A stretch of 52,041 nucleotides of DNA, from the NCBI GenBank assembly GCA_964613015.1, contig CAZTFP010000009.1:1-52041 (forward strand), written 5' to 3'. The DNA is from CAJBLF01 sp964613015 (GTDB lineage Bacteria; Patescibacteriota; Gracilibacteria; Absconditabacterales; Absconditicoccaceae). The notes under the pieces are model-generated. The model was not told the DNA's origin. It did not search any database and saw nothing but the letters and a program-made list of their open reading frames with translations. Both the position numbers and the translations under genes were made by a program. Of the stretch, positions 11,326 through 22,612 are shown piece by piece. Each line of letters starts with the position of its first letter. Within the stretch, counting starts at the first letter, position 1.

Positions 11326-12192
11326 TTACATCCATCTCAAAATACCCATTTCTCTTGTTTTGACCAACATCACAGCAAATTGCTGATTGTTGCTAAATAA
11401 AAGTCTTTGAATGTTTTTTTTAATCTCTGGATGTATAGACCCTTCATCAACCTCTATGATAAGAAGTTGTGAATTTTTAGCTGCATATTGTAGAAGGTTT
11501 TTTTCAAAATTGTTTAAATCTCTAGCATAGATAATTTCGTATTGAATTCCCTCATGCGTGAGATTTTTTGTAATATTATAGAGCACCGTGCTTGCTATAC
11601 TATCTTTTTCTGCTTGTCCAGTACTTTTTACAAAGACATGGACTTTTGTTCCAAATTTTTGGTGGATTTGTTTTACCCACTTCATTTTTTGAATTTTATT
11701 TTCGCTATCTACAGCGATGGTCATCTCTTGAAAATGACTGAACTTTACTTGAGGTGGAATAAGAATCACTGGTATATCACTATGAGAAGCTATGCTCCAC
11801 ATAGTTTTGCCAAATAGTTTTTTGAAAAAAGATTTGTCTTTTTCACCAGTTCCCATCAAGATAAATGCAGCTTTTTCTGTCCTTGCAATATCATTTATAG
11901 ATTGAGCCCAAGAAGTTTCTTGTCTATTATATGAAATATTGATGTCATACATATACGATTTACCGTTATGTATTGATACCATGTCTTTTTTGGTGGTATC
12001 TACCATTTTGATGAAATTTTTGTACTCATTCTTATCGATTTTGCCTAGAAAATAAAAAACCAGATCTCTGGCTGTTATTTTTGCTAGATTGAGTGCATAA
12101 TCGACGGTGTTTTGTTTTTGTTCGCTTGTTCTGTATTCTACATCGATAATGGTGAATACTTTTTTTCTTTTGTTTTTAGTCTCTTTGAGCAT
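11326..12192 (-). CDS. Universal stress protein, two Usp domains
   Basis: 288 residues, two tandem UspA folds. The first contains the ATP-binding signature: GTGEKD, then about nine residues to G-K-T, followed by SDIPVILIP. The second (from about residue 155) is degenerate. Uspa proteins bind ATP or AMP under stress. Unlike most neighbours it contains no in-frame TGA, so it reads through in the standard code. The start ATG is followed at once by Lys/Glu-rich residues and preceded by an AT-rich leader. Confidence 0.85.
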   Translation of the reverse strand: MLKETKNKRKKVFTIIDVEYRTSEQKQNTVDYALNLAKITARDLVFYFLGKIDKNEYKNFIKMVDTTKKDMVSIHNGKSYMYDINISYNRQETSWAQSINDIARTEKAAFILMGTGEKDKSFFKKLFGKTMWSIASHSDIPVILIPPQVKFSHFQEMTIAVDSENKIQKMKWVKQIHQKFGTKVHVFVKSTGQAEKDSIASTVLYNITKNLTHEGIQYEIIYARDLNNFEKNLLQYAAKNSQLLIIEVDEGSIHPEIKKNIQRLLFSNNQQFAVMLVKTREMGILRWM

Positions 12193-12310
12193 ACTTTTTA
12201 TTTATTTTTTTATTTTTTGTGAGCACACTCTATATATATTTTTCAATAAAAAGCAAGCTTTTTTGCTGTTTGCTTTGTTTTTTCTATGTTATATTTTGGT
12301 ATAATAAAAA

Positions 12311-12330
12311 AATACCGGAATACCCGGGAG
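12311..12330 (-). terminator. Possible terminator of the 79-residue membrane protein gene
   Basis: Two CCGG tetramers, self-complementary and separated by about five bases, are followed on the minus strand by a T-rich run. A short but plausible hairpin terminator. Confidence 0.45.
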
Positions 12331-12335
12331 TTACT

Positions 12336-12575
12336 TTATTTTTTATAGAATAGTCCACCTAAGATCATTATTAGTCCAGCTATACCTGCGATAGTAATCA
12401 TTGTTGTTGGTTCTGATAAACAATATTTTACTATACCTGCAAATCCAGCAATACCAATAAGTGTTTTTGTAAATTGTAAATTTAATTTTCCGGTGACTAC
12501 AAGAATTACTGCTAAACAACCTCCTACAATTTGTAGTGAGCTTCAGAATGCTGTTAAAAAATTTATTTTTTCCAT
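12336..12575 (-). CDS. Small two-helix membrane protein, hypothetical
   Basis: 79 residues, MEKINFL at the start, with one TGA-Gly at residue 11. Two or three hydrophobic segments rich in Gly, Ile and Ala flank a short loop containing Cys and CLSEPT. I do not recognise a family. It is transcribed toward the universal stress gene but separated from it by its own hairpin. Confidence 0.65.
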
Positions 12576-12771
12576 TTTTTTATTATTATTTTATTTTTAT
12601 ATTATATATATTTAATATTTAAAGTCAGTATATATTTTTTATGAGTATGTTTTGGTAGATTCCACAAAAGAACATTGCAATTTCCTAGGAAAACTATATA
12701 TATTGCTCATTCAAAATGTGCTTTTAAAGCAAGGCTTTGTAAAAAGGCTTTTTTTAGTTTTTAGTATACCT

Positions 12772-14583
12772 ATGAAAATCAGAAATATCGCTATCATTGC
12801 CCATGTAGATCATGGAAAGACCAGCTTGGTCGATCAATTGTTGACCCAGTCTGGCACGATGAAAATGGCAGAAGATCAGAATCTTATTATGGATAGTAAT
12901 GATCAAGAAAGAGAAAGAGGGATTACCATATATTCCAAAAACACTTCTGTCAATTATAAAGGAGATGTTATCAATATCATTGATACTCCAGGACATGCTG
13001 ATTTTGGAAGTGAAGTAGAGAGAGTATTGAAAATGGTTGATAGTGTATTGCTTCTTGTCGATGCCTATGAATGACCGATGCCACAAACTAAATTTGTCCT
13101 CAAAAAATCTTTGGAACTTGGTCTCAATCCAATTGTCGTCATCAATAAAATCGATAAAGAGACCGCTAGACCTGTCTGGGTAATCAATCAGTTATTTGAT
13201 TTGTTTTTTGCACTTGGAGCGACTGATGAACAAGCGGATTTTCCTATTATTTACTGTAGTGCGAAATGATGATATGCATTTGATGATATGAAAGATTTTG
13301 AAGAAGCTAAAGAACATGGTAACATATTCCCTATATTTGATCTGATAGAAAATGCGGTACAACCAGCGCCAGATTATTCTGATAAACCATTTCGTATGCA
13401 GGTTGCTAATCTGGGTTATGATGACTTTATCGGTAGATTGGGTATTGGAAGAGTATATGAATGAACCGTTTCTCAAGGACAAGAAGTGGTTATTTTCGAT
13501 AATGATTGAATCAAAAGAAGAGGAAAAATAACAAAAATATTTACAACCCTCTGAATTTCTAGAGTAGAAACTAAACAGGCGCTTTGTGGTGATATTGTTA
13601 CTATCGCTGGTATTCCCAATATTTATGTCGGAGAAACTATAGGTGTAGAATGATGTGAACCATTTTCTCCAATCCATGTGGATGCACCTACGTTGACCAT
13701 GGATTTCCTTGTAAATGATTCTCCATTTGCTGGTAAAGAAGGAAAATTGGTTACCTCAAAAAATATCCAAGAAAGACTTGCCAAAGAATTACAAACTAAT
13801 GTAGGACTAGAAATAGATTTTGAAAAATGAGGAAATAGATTTGCTGTATCTGGTAGAGGAGAGCTTCACTTATCTGTTCTTATAGAAACTATGAGAAGAG
13901 AGGGTTTTGAACTTCAAGTATCATCACCACAAGTAATTTTCAAACAAGAAAATGGACATAAAATGGAGCCGATAGAACATGTTGTCATCAATGTTGATGA
14001 AAAATTGTGAGGAACCGTCATAGATATGATTGCCAAAAAAAAATGACAGATGATGAATATGTTTACCGTAAATGGAATCTCTACTTTGGAATTTGAAGTA
14101 CCAACAAGAGGATTGCTCTGATTTAGATGACAGTTTGTCTTGGTTACTAAGGGAGAGGGGATTATGTACAGTTCATTTTCTCATTATGGACCATATAAAT
14201 GAGATATTCCTAAAAGGACTACATGATCTATGATTAGTATTGAAAATGGAAAATGTATGAAATATAGTATCTGGAAGTTACAAGAAAGAGGAAAAATATT
14301 TATCCTTCCTCAGGCTGCTATGTATGAAGGTATGATTGTAGGAGAGAGTGCAAAACCTGGAGATATGACAGTCAATCTTACCAAAAACAAACAACAAACA
14401 AATGTCAGAGAAAGTGGAAATGATGAATCTATGCGATTGGAACCTATTATTCCTTTGACACTTGAAGATTCATTGGCATATATCAGTACTGATGAATATG
14501 TAGAAATTACGCCTAAAAATATTAGACTAAGAAAAGTATTTCTTACTGATTCCGATAGAAAGAAACATGGGGTAAAAAAATAA
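12772..14583 (+). CDS. typA: TypA/BipA translational GTPase
   Basis: 603 residues, the usual family length. The G domain has AHVDHGKTS (10-18), switch II DTPGHADF, NKID and a SAK motif, followed by the EF-G-like domains and the BipA-specific C-terminal domain. TypA binds the ribosome and supports 50S assembly and stress translation. Many Gly codons are TGA, for example the Gly of AYEGPM at 13072-13074. The start MKIRNIAIIAHVDHG matches the family, so the in-frame upstream ATG at 12652 is rejected. No Shine-Dalgarno motif is visible. Confidence 0.95.
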
Positions 14584-14608
14584 GACTTCTTTATTTTCCT
14601 ATAAAAAA

Positions 14609-14637
14609 ATCCTGGCATTGTTTGCTAGGATTTTTTG
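14609..14637 (+). terminator. Terminator after typA
   Basis: Near-perfect hairpin ATCCTGGCA...TGCTAGGAT followed by six or more T, 25 bases after the typA stop. Confidence 0.8.
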
Positions 14638-14655
14638 TATGTACTCTTATATATT

Positions 14656-15147
14656 TTAAAATCTTTTTGTGTAGATATGGCAATATGGTACTGTATTTTT
14701 TTTATCATAATATTCTTGATGATATTCTTCAGCTTTCCAGAAGCGTGTTGCTTCTTTTAGTTCTGTTACGACTTTATATCACTTTTCTTTTAATATTACT
14801 ATCAGTTTTTCTGTAATATCTTTCTGTTTTGGTGTAGTATAAAATATAATAGAACGGTATTGATTACCAATATCTGGTCCTTGACCATCAACCTGTGTGG
14901 GATCGTGAATCTCAAAAAAAATTTTTGCTATTGTTTTGAAAGAAATTTTTTCTGTATCAAAGATAATTTCTACTACTTCTACTTGTCCTGTATTATGATA
15001 AGATACTTCTTCATAGCTTGGATTATCGCTATTTCATCACATATATCCTACTTTTGTTTCTACAATACCAGTTAGTTTTTGAAAATGATATTCTATTCAC
15101 CAAAAACATCCACCCGCAAAATAAGCTTTTTCAATATTATTTTTCAT
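14656..15147 (-). CDS. msrA: Peptide methionine-S-sulfoxide reductase MsrA
   Basis: 163 residues. Active-site motif GGCFWG with Cys14 (the last Gly is TGA), then the YMGG and EVVEIIFD segments and a HDPTQ..GQGPDIGNQYRS block diagnostic of MsrA. It reduces the S-epimer of methionine sulfoxide in proteins. Its ATG overlaps the 3' end of msrB by 11 bases, indicating translational coupling of the two. Confidence 0.95.
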
Positions 15148-15511
15148 CTTTTGGTATAAAAATTAAAGATAATGAATTAACGCAATGACGGATGTTTTTT
15201 GCTGTTAATCTTTCTCCCTCAAATACATGTCCGAGATGTGCACCACAATTATTGCATACTATTTCTGTTCTTATACCATCTTTGTCTAGAACCCTTTTTA
15301 TTGCTCATGGTATTTCATCATCGAAACTTGGCCATCAACATCCAGAATCAAATTTATCATATGATGTATACAATAATGTACCACATCTTTTACAAGCAAA
15401 TTTTCCATTTTCATTGAATTTATCATATGTACCAGAAAAGGGCGCTTCGGTTCCTTTACGGATTATAATGTTCTCTTCTTCAGGGGTCAGTGTAGTATAT
15501 ATTTGATTCAT
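15137..15511 (-). CDS. msrB: Peptide methionine-R-sulfoxide reductase MsrB
   Basis: 124 residues. Zinc-binding pairs C40-C43 and C86-C89, the SGCGWPSF block (its Gly is TGA) and catalytic Cys110 in RHCVNS. It reduces the R-epimer of methionine sulfoxide and is overlapped at its end by msrA, so the pair repairs both epimers. No signal peptide, so it is cytoplasmic. Confidence 0.95.
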
Positions 15512-15555
15512 AATTTTTATTTGTAATAAAATAGAATTTATTGTTTGTGGAATTT

Positions 15556-16140
15556 TTAGAATATATCTATGTCGATGATTTTGTATCGAAAAGAAAGTAT
15601 AATATATCCTATATATAATCCGATAAATCCTATTACAAAAGTCAGAGCTGATAAGAGTGGAGATAGTAAAACAAATATCAAAAAAACTACTAAGGCAATA
15701 CTATCTATAATAAGATTATTGTGTAATTCTTTTTCCATTGTTTTTATTTTTTCTTTTTTTGTTGTGTGTCGTTTTCCTACATAACGTCGGACAATAGTTC
15801 GTACTATATCTAATGTTAGAAGTACTATGAGAAATCGTCCTGTTGTAATATACTCTGCTGAACGTGCACTGAGTACGATATATTCAATAAGTACTAATTG
15901 AATGATTCCTATTATTAGATCTAATCCAGAATCGGTTACTTCTTCATCAAAAGCATCATCAGCAGCCTTAAAAGAGATTCGCCGATGTACTAAAACAATT
16001 ATACTAAAAAGATAAAAAATAAAGTGTAGAGGATTTTTAATATCTAAAAATGAATCTATGCTAAAGTATAGTATAAGTCCAAATAGGGTATCAAATAGTA
16101 TACTAGAAAATTCTATCTGTTGTCCTCTTTTTATTCTCAT
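15556..16140 (-). CDS. Integral membrane protein, hypothetical
   Basis: 194 residues from the ATG at 16140. An in-frame TTG at 16191 would add 17 residues. There are four to five hydrophobic helices with a charged loop (KKEKIKTMEKELH) in the middle, and no TGA codon. I do not recognise a family; the layout is vaguely like voltage-sensor-like or DUF-type small membrane proteins. It lies between msrB and proS on the same strand. Confidence 0.7.
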   Translation of the reverse strand: MRIKRGQQIEFSSILFDTLFGLILYFSIDSFLDIKNPLHFIFYLFSIIVLVHRRISFKAADDAFDEEVTDSGLDLIIGIIQLVLIEYIVLSARSAEYITTGRFLIVLLTLDIVRTIVRRYVGKRHTTKKEKIKTMEKELHNNLIIDSIALVVFLIFVLLSPLLSALTFVIGFIGLYIGYIILSFRYKIIDIDIF

Positions 16141-16215
16141 GCATTTGAAAAAGAATATAAAATATGGTCGTTTTTTTGAATCTATTACCAAATTCTATTC
16201 TCTTGTTGTTATAGC

Positions 16216-17715
16216 TTAATATGCTTTTGCAAACAAAACTCTTTTTGTACTTGGCTTACCTGTATAGATACAAACTCCCGCTTCGTCTACTTGATCAAAT
16301 GGTAAACATCTCACGGTTGCAGCAGTTTCTTCTTTTATCTTATCTGCGGTTTCTACGGTACCATCTCGATGTGCCATAACAAATCCTTGCTGGATTTTTT
16401 CTTTGAAGTCTTCATAGGTATCTACGGTGTAGGTGTGTTCTTCTCTAAATGCAGTATTTTTTTTCAATAAATTGTTTTGTGCTTTGTACAGATACTGATC
16501 TATATGAAGATCTACATCTTCTATCCTGACACTTTCTTTTTCTCCTGATTCTCTCTTGAACACTTCTACCATACCGTTTGCAATATCTCTTCCTCCGACG
16601 GTGATTCTGATAGGTACACCTTTGAGTTCGTATTCGTTAAATTTCCATCCTGGAGATTTATTATTATCTGCATCTGTCTTTCGTCTGAGTGAAATACTTT
16701 CTTTAAAATATTTGGAATGGAAATCGAGTTTAGTGGTCTCGAATCTTTCGATAAGTGGTTGAATATAGTCTTTAATCTGAGAAAGTTCTTCTGGTGTTTT
16801 AAAAATAGGGACGATAACAACGTGAAGTGGTGCTAGTGCTGGTGGTAAAATAAGTCCTGTATCGTCGGAGTGTGCCATTATAAGTCCTCAAATAAGTCTT
16901 GTAGAAACTCATCGTGATGTTGCGTACACATATTCTAGTTCATTTTTTTCGTTGGTAAATTTTACATCAAACGCTTTAGCAAAATTTTGTCCAAGGTTGT
17001 GGCTGGTTCCTGCTTGTAATGCTTTTCCGTCTTGCATCATAGGTTCGAATGTGTAGGTTGCTACTGCACCAGCGAATTTATCGTGTTCTGGTTTGGTACC
17101 AAGTCTAGGTGAAATAGCCATAAAGTTCATACAAAAATCATTGTAGACGTCGAGCATTTTCCTTGCTTCTGCGTCAGCTTCTTCAGCACTTGCGTGAGCA
17201 GTGTGTCCTTCTTGTCGTAAAAATTCTGCGCTTCTCAAAAATAATCTTGTCCTCATCTCTCGTCTTACTACATTGGCTCGTTGATTGATGAGCAATGGTA
17301 AATCACGATAGGAATGAATCCAGTCTTTATAACTATTCCAAATAATTGTTTCCGATGTCGGTCTCACGATAAGTTCTTCTTCGAGTTTTGCGTCTGGATC
17401 TACGATAATTCCCTTACCATTTGGATCGTTCATGAGTCTATAGTGGGTCACGATAGCACATTCTTTTGCAAAATGTTCTACATGAGATGCTTCTTTATTT
17501 AAAAAAGATTTCGGAATGAATATCGGAAAGTATGCGTTTACATGTCCTGTGTTTTTGAACATCCTATCGAGTATGTCCCTGATATTTTCTCGTAATGCAA
17601 AACCATACGGTTTGATAACCATACATCATCTGACGGCTGAAGTTTCTGCTAGCTCTCCTGCAAGCTGATTGTACCATTCACTGTAATCTTCTGCTCTAGT
17701 TTTTAATTTTGCCAT
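16216..17715 (-). CDS. proS: Prolyl-tRNA synthetase, archaeal/eukaryotic type
   Basis: 499 residues. Class II motifs are visible: RGCMVIKPYGFAL, RPTSET, a motif-2 segment LRSAEFLRQEGHTAH, and motif-3 GVSTRLIGGLIMAHSDD. The bacterial editing insertion is absent, and the protein ends in KAY with a C-terminal Tyr, as in archaeal/eukaryotic-type ProRS. It charges tRNA-Pro. Conserved glycines of CMVIK, GVS and IGG blocks include TGA codons. The start MAKLKTRAEDYSEWY matches the family. Confidence 0.95.
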
Positions 17716-17805
17716 TTCCTTGTGAATATATGATAAATATGTATATAATTTTTTTATTGAAACGAGCTGGATTATCAAGTCTATTGCTTTTATATTTTTT
17801 TAAAA

Positions 17806-17831
17806 AAAAGTTCGCCTAGGCGAACTTTTAT
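17806..17831. terminator. Bidirectional palindromic terminator
   Basis: The palindrome AAAAGTTCGCCTAGGCGAACTTTT lies downstream of the 106-residue ORF on the minus strand and upstream of proS. It has A- and T-runs on either side, so it can stop transcription in both directions. The core CGCCTAGGCG recurs in the hairpin at 36540. Confidence 0.75.
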
Positions 17832-17847
17832 CTTGCTATTTTTGAAA

Positions 17848-18168
17848 TTATTCTTTTTTTCTTCTAAGAAAGAATCCAGTTACAAAAAGTATACCGAGTA
17901 CAATCAAAAGCATTCCACCAATCATATTGCGGAGAACATAAAGTCCAAAAATCAAAAGGATTATACCGATGATAGTAAACATTTTTTCTTCTGTAGTAGA
18001 CAATTCTCGTCGAGTTCAAATTTTACTTCCAAATTCTTTACTTTCAGCTTTGATGACTTTTGCTTCTTGTTCGAAATTTTTTGCAAAAGATTTTGCTTTC
18101 AATTCTACCGTACTAACCGTTTTTTTTGTCGCAGCTACTGCTTTTTTAATAGGTTTTTTTGTTGGCAT
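17848..18168 (-). CDS. Small protein with Lys/Ala-rich N-terminus and C-terminal membrane hairpin, hypothetical
   Basis: 106 residues. The basic start MPTKKPIKKAVAATKK is followed by a charged helical stretch (one TGA-Gly), two closely spaced hydrophobic helices (MFTIIGIILLIFGLYVL and MLLIVLGILFVTGFFL) and a basic tail. Probably a membrane-associated protein with cytoplasmic termini. No family recognised. Confidence 0.7.
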
Positions 18169-18298
18169 TATGCATGTATGTAAAGGTATAAAAGGTTACT
18201 TACATTATATACAAAGTATTTGGGTTTGCAAATCTTTTTATAGGTAAATAATTAACGAAAAATTGCTTAATAATTGATTAAAAAAAGACAAAAGTATT

Positions 18299-21200
18299 TT
18301 ACAGTCTGATTTGCATCTTTGCGAGTGGTTGTTTGACTGCCATTTTATTTTTTGATCTAATAAATAGACCTAGCGAAATGATTCTTCTTACCACGCTAAT
18401 CTCTTCCAATAACTGTTTGTCGATATATTTTTCTGAATAGAGTGGCAAATGTTTGAGATGAATCGAATCTCCTTCTACCTTTCCTTTGGTAGTGAACTTT
18501 TGTAATTCAAGATAGATATGTTCACTGACAAATGGTGCAAATGGTGCACATATTTTCATATAACTTTGTAGTATTTCAAATAAAGTATTAAATGCTGAAC
18601 GTTTATCTTGATCCATTCCTGATGCCCAAAATCTTCTTCTTGATCTTCTAATAAACCGATTATTGAGTTTTTCTATAAATCCTAAAACCAATTTTGCACT
18701 AGTGTCGAGGAAGTATTTATTCATCTCTTCTTCAATTTGAATTCCTAAACTATGAAGTTCTGCAAGGATCCATTTATCTAATTCATTGTCGATACTATAC
18801 GTAGGAAGCTTTATTGTTTCAAGTTTATTGATTGAGGTTTTCGTGTTATAGAGTGTCGGTCGTAATTCATTGAAGTTTACATCATGGGAAACAATCAGAA
18901 TATTTTGTCCTTCTCCTTTTTTAATTAATTTTTTATATACACTTATCGTATCCATGGTTTCTCCTGATCATAATTTTTCATCAGTATGTATTTTTACTTC
19001 TTTGTCTCTATATTCTTTCATAATATTTGTTACTTCTTCAGCTGTCTGTACTGTTCTTACTGATGGACTTGTATAGATGATATCTGGATTTATTCTAAGT
19101 ATTTGTTCGATAAATTTTGGATCTTTCATTGCTTGTATTCCTTCTTCAGTTACTGGATCATTCATCATGAGTCCATTTGCTTTTGCGTCTCTCATAAAAT
19201 AGAGTGTAGTATTATCTGTTGTCCATTTATCTACGTTTGCATAGGTTTCAAAAAATTTATATGCATTCATAATTGAGGCTGTGAAATCTTTGTAGACTTG
19301 TTCTACTCATTTTTCTGAAAACTTAACCGCTTCAGCTCTTACTCCTGGCGAAGAGAGAAGGTATAATCTATATGCATCTGTCCCATATCTTCCAAATAAA
19401 TATTCTGGATCTGGATAATTTTTTAATTTCTTCGACATTTTCTTTCCATCTTCTGCAAGCACCATTCCATTGATGATCACGTTGTTATATGAATTTTTTT
19501 TCATAATTGCATTTCCACAAACATGCATTCCTCTAAATCGACCTCTTGTCTGATCTAATCCTTCCATAATGAAATCGGCAGGATAGATAAATGGTTTTTT
19601 GCTTTTATTGCCCGTATACCCACATTGACCAAATGGCATAGATCATGATTCAAATCGACAATCCATAACTTCTGGTATCCTTTTATATGTATTTCCATCT
19701 TTGGTAAATCGATAGGTATCTACATATGGTTTATGAAGATCTACTTCGGTTTCTCTGGTATTGTCTCGATAAAAAATTCTCTGTTCTGCATTGTGCAGAT
19801 GTAGTTCAAAGCTCTTGGTATCAAAATCAAATTCCCTTATTCTTTTTATCATCATTAATGTAGATTCTGCATGTGCAACAGTAACTATAGTTTGTGTCCC
19901 GAATTTTTTTGTTACTTCTAGCAGATATTCTTCTGTCCTCTTGAAGAGTTGTTTCGTAGATTCTCAATTTGCTCAATATTTTTTATCTCATCGAGTTATT
20001 GTCTTACTGTCAAATTCACTATCTTGATAATCTGGCAAAAATAATTCCATAGTTCTAAAATCCACATAGATATGCTTTCAGATTTCAAATCTATTTGTTT
20101 CTCCAGAGCTTGTTATATATTCATAAAGTTTCTTTTCATCAAAAAGTTTCTGATAGATATCTACTACTTCATAATATTTTTTTTGTATTGTTTTTGCTTT
20201 GGCTTTTCCAAATGCCTTTTCGAAATATGGTTGTATAGTCAGAAAATCTCTTTGTAGAGGAGAAATAATAAAGATAGTATCATCCAGATTAAATAGTTTA
20301 TTTTGTAGATCTTCTGCAAGATCTTTCGCTTGTTGTCTTCCTGCTTCATTCAATACTGCTGAGCCCCTACTATCTTCTAAATGATGAAAATTATAATTAG
20401 TTTGTCCATGTCTTATAAACATCAATTTGGTAAGATTTTTTGATCATGTTGTGCTTTGTTGATAGAGTTCTTCCAAGGTTCAAATAACAATCTTATCTTC
20501 TAGATTGTTTTGATTTTCTCGAATAGGTATTGGTGATCATCGATATCTGTTTCTTGCAAGATTTCGATCTGGTGCTGATTTGAGTACATCGACAAATCTT
20601 TTTTTGATATTTTCTGGTATAAATCCGATTTCTTCAGCGTTCGGTACCGTTATTTTGGTTAACTCTTGTTCTTTTATAAATCGACTTGTGAGAGCTTTAG
20701 ATATCAATGGTGTATCACATCTTCGACAATGTGGATAAGAATGTTCGTATGATCTTTGTCCGATAATTTTTCCTTCTTCTTTGAGTCTTTGGATGATATC
20801 TTTATTCGCATCGTATACTCTGATTCCTTTTCGTTCGGGTACTTCATCCGTAAATTCACCATAATCACTTACTGGCAAAAATAACCGATTTTTGGAATCA
20901 TCTCTTGGTAAAAATTGAGCAACGACATTGTAATCATCCATGCCAAATGCTGGTGCTATATGGACGATACCTGTTCCATCTTCGGTGCTCACAAATTCTC
21001 CTGCTATTATTTTGAAAAACTGTTCTTTATATTTTGTATCTATTTTGCTCTTGTTGATATGCTGGAATAATGGTTCGTATTTTAATCCCATCATAGCTTC
21101 TCATTGTATGATATTGATTAATATATATTCCTCAGGGTGTCTATAATATTGTTTCAAAAGATTTTCTGCTATGACAAAATATTCTTTTATCGATAAATCA

Positions 21201-22414
21201 TAGACAATTGCATAACGAATATGTTTTCCTATAGCTAAAAACATATTGCTTGGCAATGTTCGTGGAGTAGTTGTCCATGCTAGCACGCTCATAGGGGATT
21301 CAGGAGATGTTTTTTCGAATACTTTATTGTGGTAGAGATATAAATCATAGAATTGATTCATAATTTCAAAATCATCATCGACGATAGTATTTTCTATTTT
21401 TACTCCGAATCCGAGTTTGTTGTCTGAAGGTATTATTTCTGCTCGTATCATCTGAGGCAATTTTTCAGGTTCCATAAGTTTTGGTTCTCCTTTAATCTCT
21501 ATTTCAAACATATTGAGGTGTATCAATCCTCATCATATTATTTCTTTTATACTTCAAAGTGGTGTTATCTTAGTTACTTCTACTCCAAGTTCTTCTTTAA
21601 TTTCTTTTTTGATAGTCTTTTCGGCTGTATCTCCTTTATCTATTTTCCCACCTGGACAAACATATTTCTGTCATTTTGTATGGTAATTCATAAATATTTT
21701 TCCATCGCGTTTGATGATACAATCTACGACTTCTAAAAATCCATCTTTTGTGGTTTCGTGTTTTTCAGTATCAGAATAATACTTATGTCATGTATCTCGT
21801 AATAAGGGAAACTTTATTGTAATCGCAGGATCTTGTCTGTCTTTATATCACTCATTCACTTCTGAGTTGGAAAGAGTGGTCGCACAACTTGGACACATCC
21901 ATTGTACGCTAAATCACTTATACACTAAATTTTGATTGTACATATTTTGAATAACTCGAATGATAGATTCCATATAGTCCAAGTCCATTGTGAAATATGC
22001 ATGATCCATATCTGCTCGTCTTCCAATTTGATCAACGAATGTCCTCCGTTCATCACTAGTATTGCTCACATATTTTCTGCATTCTTCTATAAATTTTTCC
22101 ATACCCATTTTTTCGATATCTTTTTTCCCATCAAGTCCGAGCTTCTGTTCGACTGCCTTTTCTACGGGCAAGCCATGACAATCTCGTCATCGGTCTCTAT
22201 TTACTTTATAGCCCTTCATTGTTTTATATCTTAGAATAGCATCCTTCATTGATGAAGGAAGTCCATGTCCAAAATGTGGAGTCCCTGAAGCAAAGGGAGG
22301 ACCATCATAGGTGATAGATTGGAATTTTTCTGATCTCTGATCGAGTGATTTTTGAAATATTTTGTTTTCTTTCCAATACGTATTGAGATTTTCGATTAAT
22401 TCTTTCTGATTCAT
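18299..22414 (-). CDS. ileS: Isoleucyl-tRNA synthetase with inserted NUDIX and two histidine-phosphatase domains
   Basis: One open frame of about 1371 residues. IleRS landmarks occur in order: PHFGH (46-50), CHGLPVE, a CPSC zinc pair near 174, editing-domain WTTTP (about 380), RNRYRGSPIPI, PEVMDC.FESGSM and KMSKK (about 992), then the anticodon-domain start. Three insertions interrupt it. (1) A NUDIX box, GG-KIDKGD...KEIKEELGV at about 255-278, within the editing region. (2) A histidine-phosphatase domain with FIRHGQT (His669), NGES and VAHAES (His848), between IPIR and HKPYVD. (3) A second phosphatase-like domain with MRDA in place of RHG (about 1075) and VSHD (His1177), just before DKWILAELHSL. 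The C-terminus stops soon after VKQPLAK, shorter than usual. Aminoacylation is secure by homology; the role of the inserts is unknown. Confidence 0.93.
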
Positions 22415-22612
22415 AACAAATGACTAAACGATAAAATGACTACATGGTGAAACGATGTTTGTTTACTGATGACTGAATATAATAAAAGTTGAAATGCTTT
22501 CAAGTCAAAGGAACTCATTGCTTCCACCCGGGTGTTATTTTACTGTTGTTTTTTGTCTTTATTTGTTTAGCTTCTTGATGTTGTCAACTATTTTACTTAT
22601 TATTATGGTATC

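Noticed and set aside
12652..12771. Longer N-terminus for TypA
   Set aside because: TypA begins MKIRNIAIIAHVDHG at 12772, as in the family; the upstream 40 residues are not conserved-looking.
16141..16191. TTG start extending the membrane protein by 17 residues
   Set aside because: ATG at 16140 gives a natural start before the first helix.
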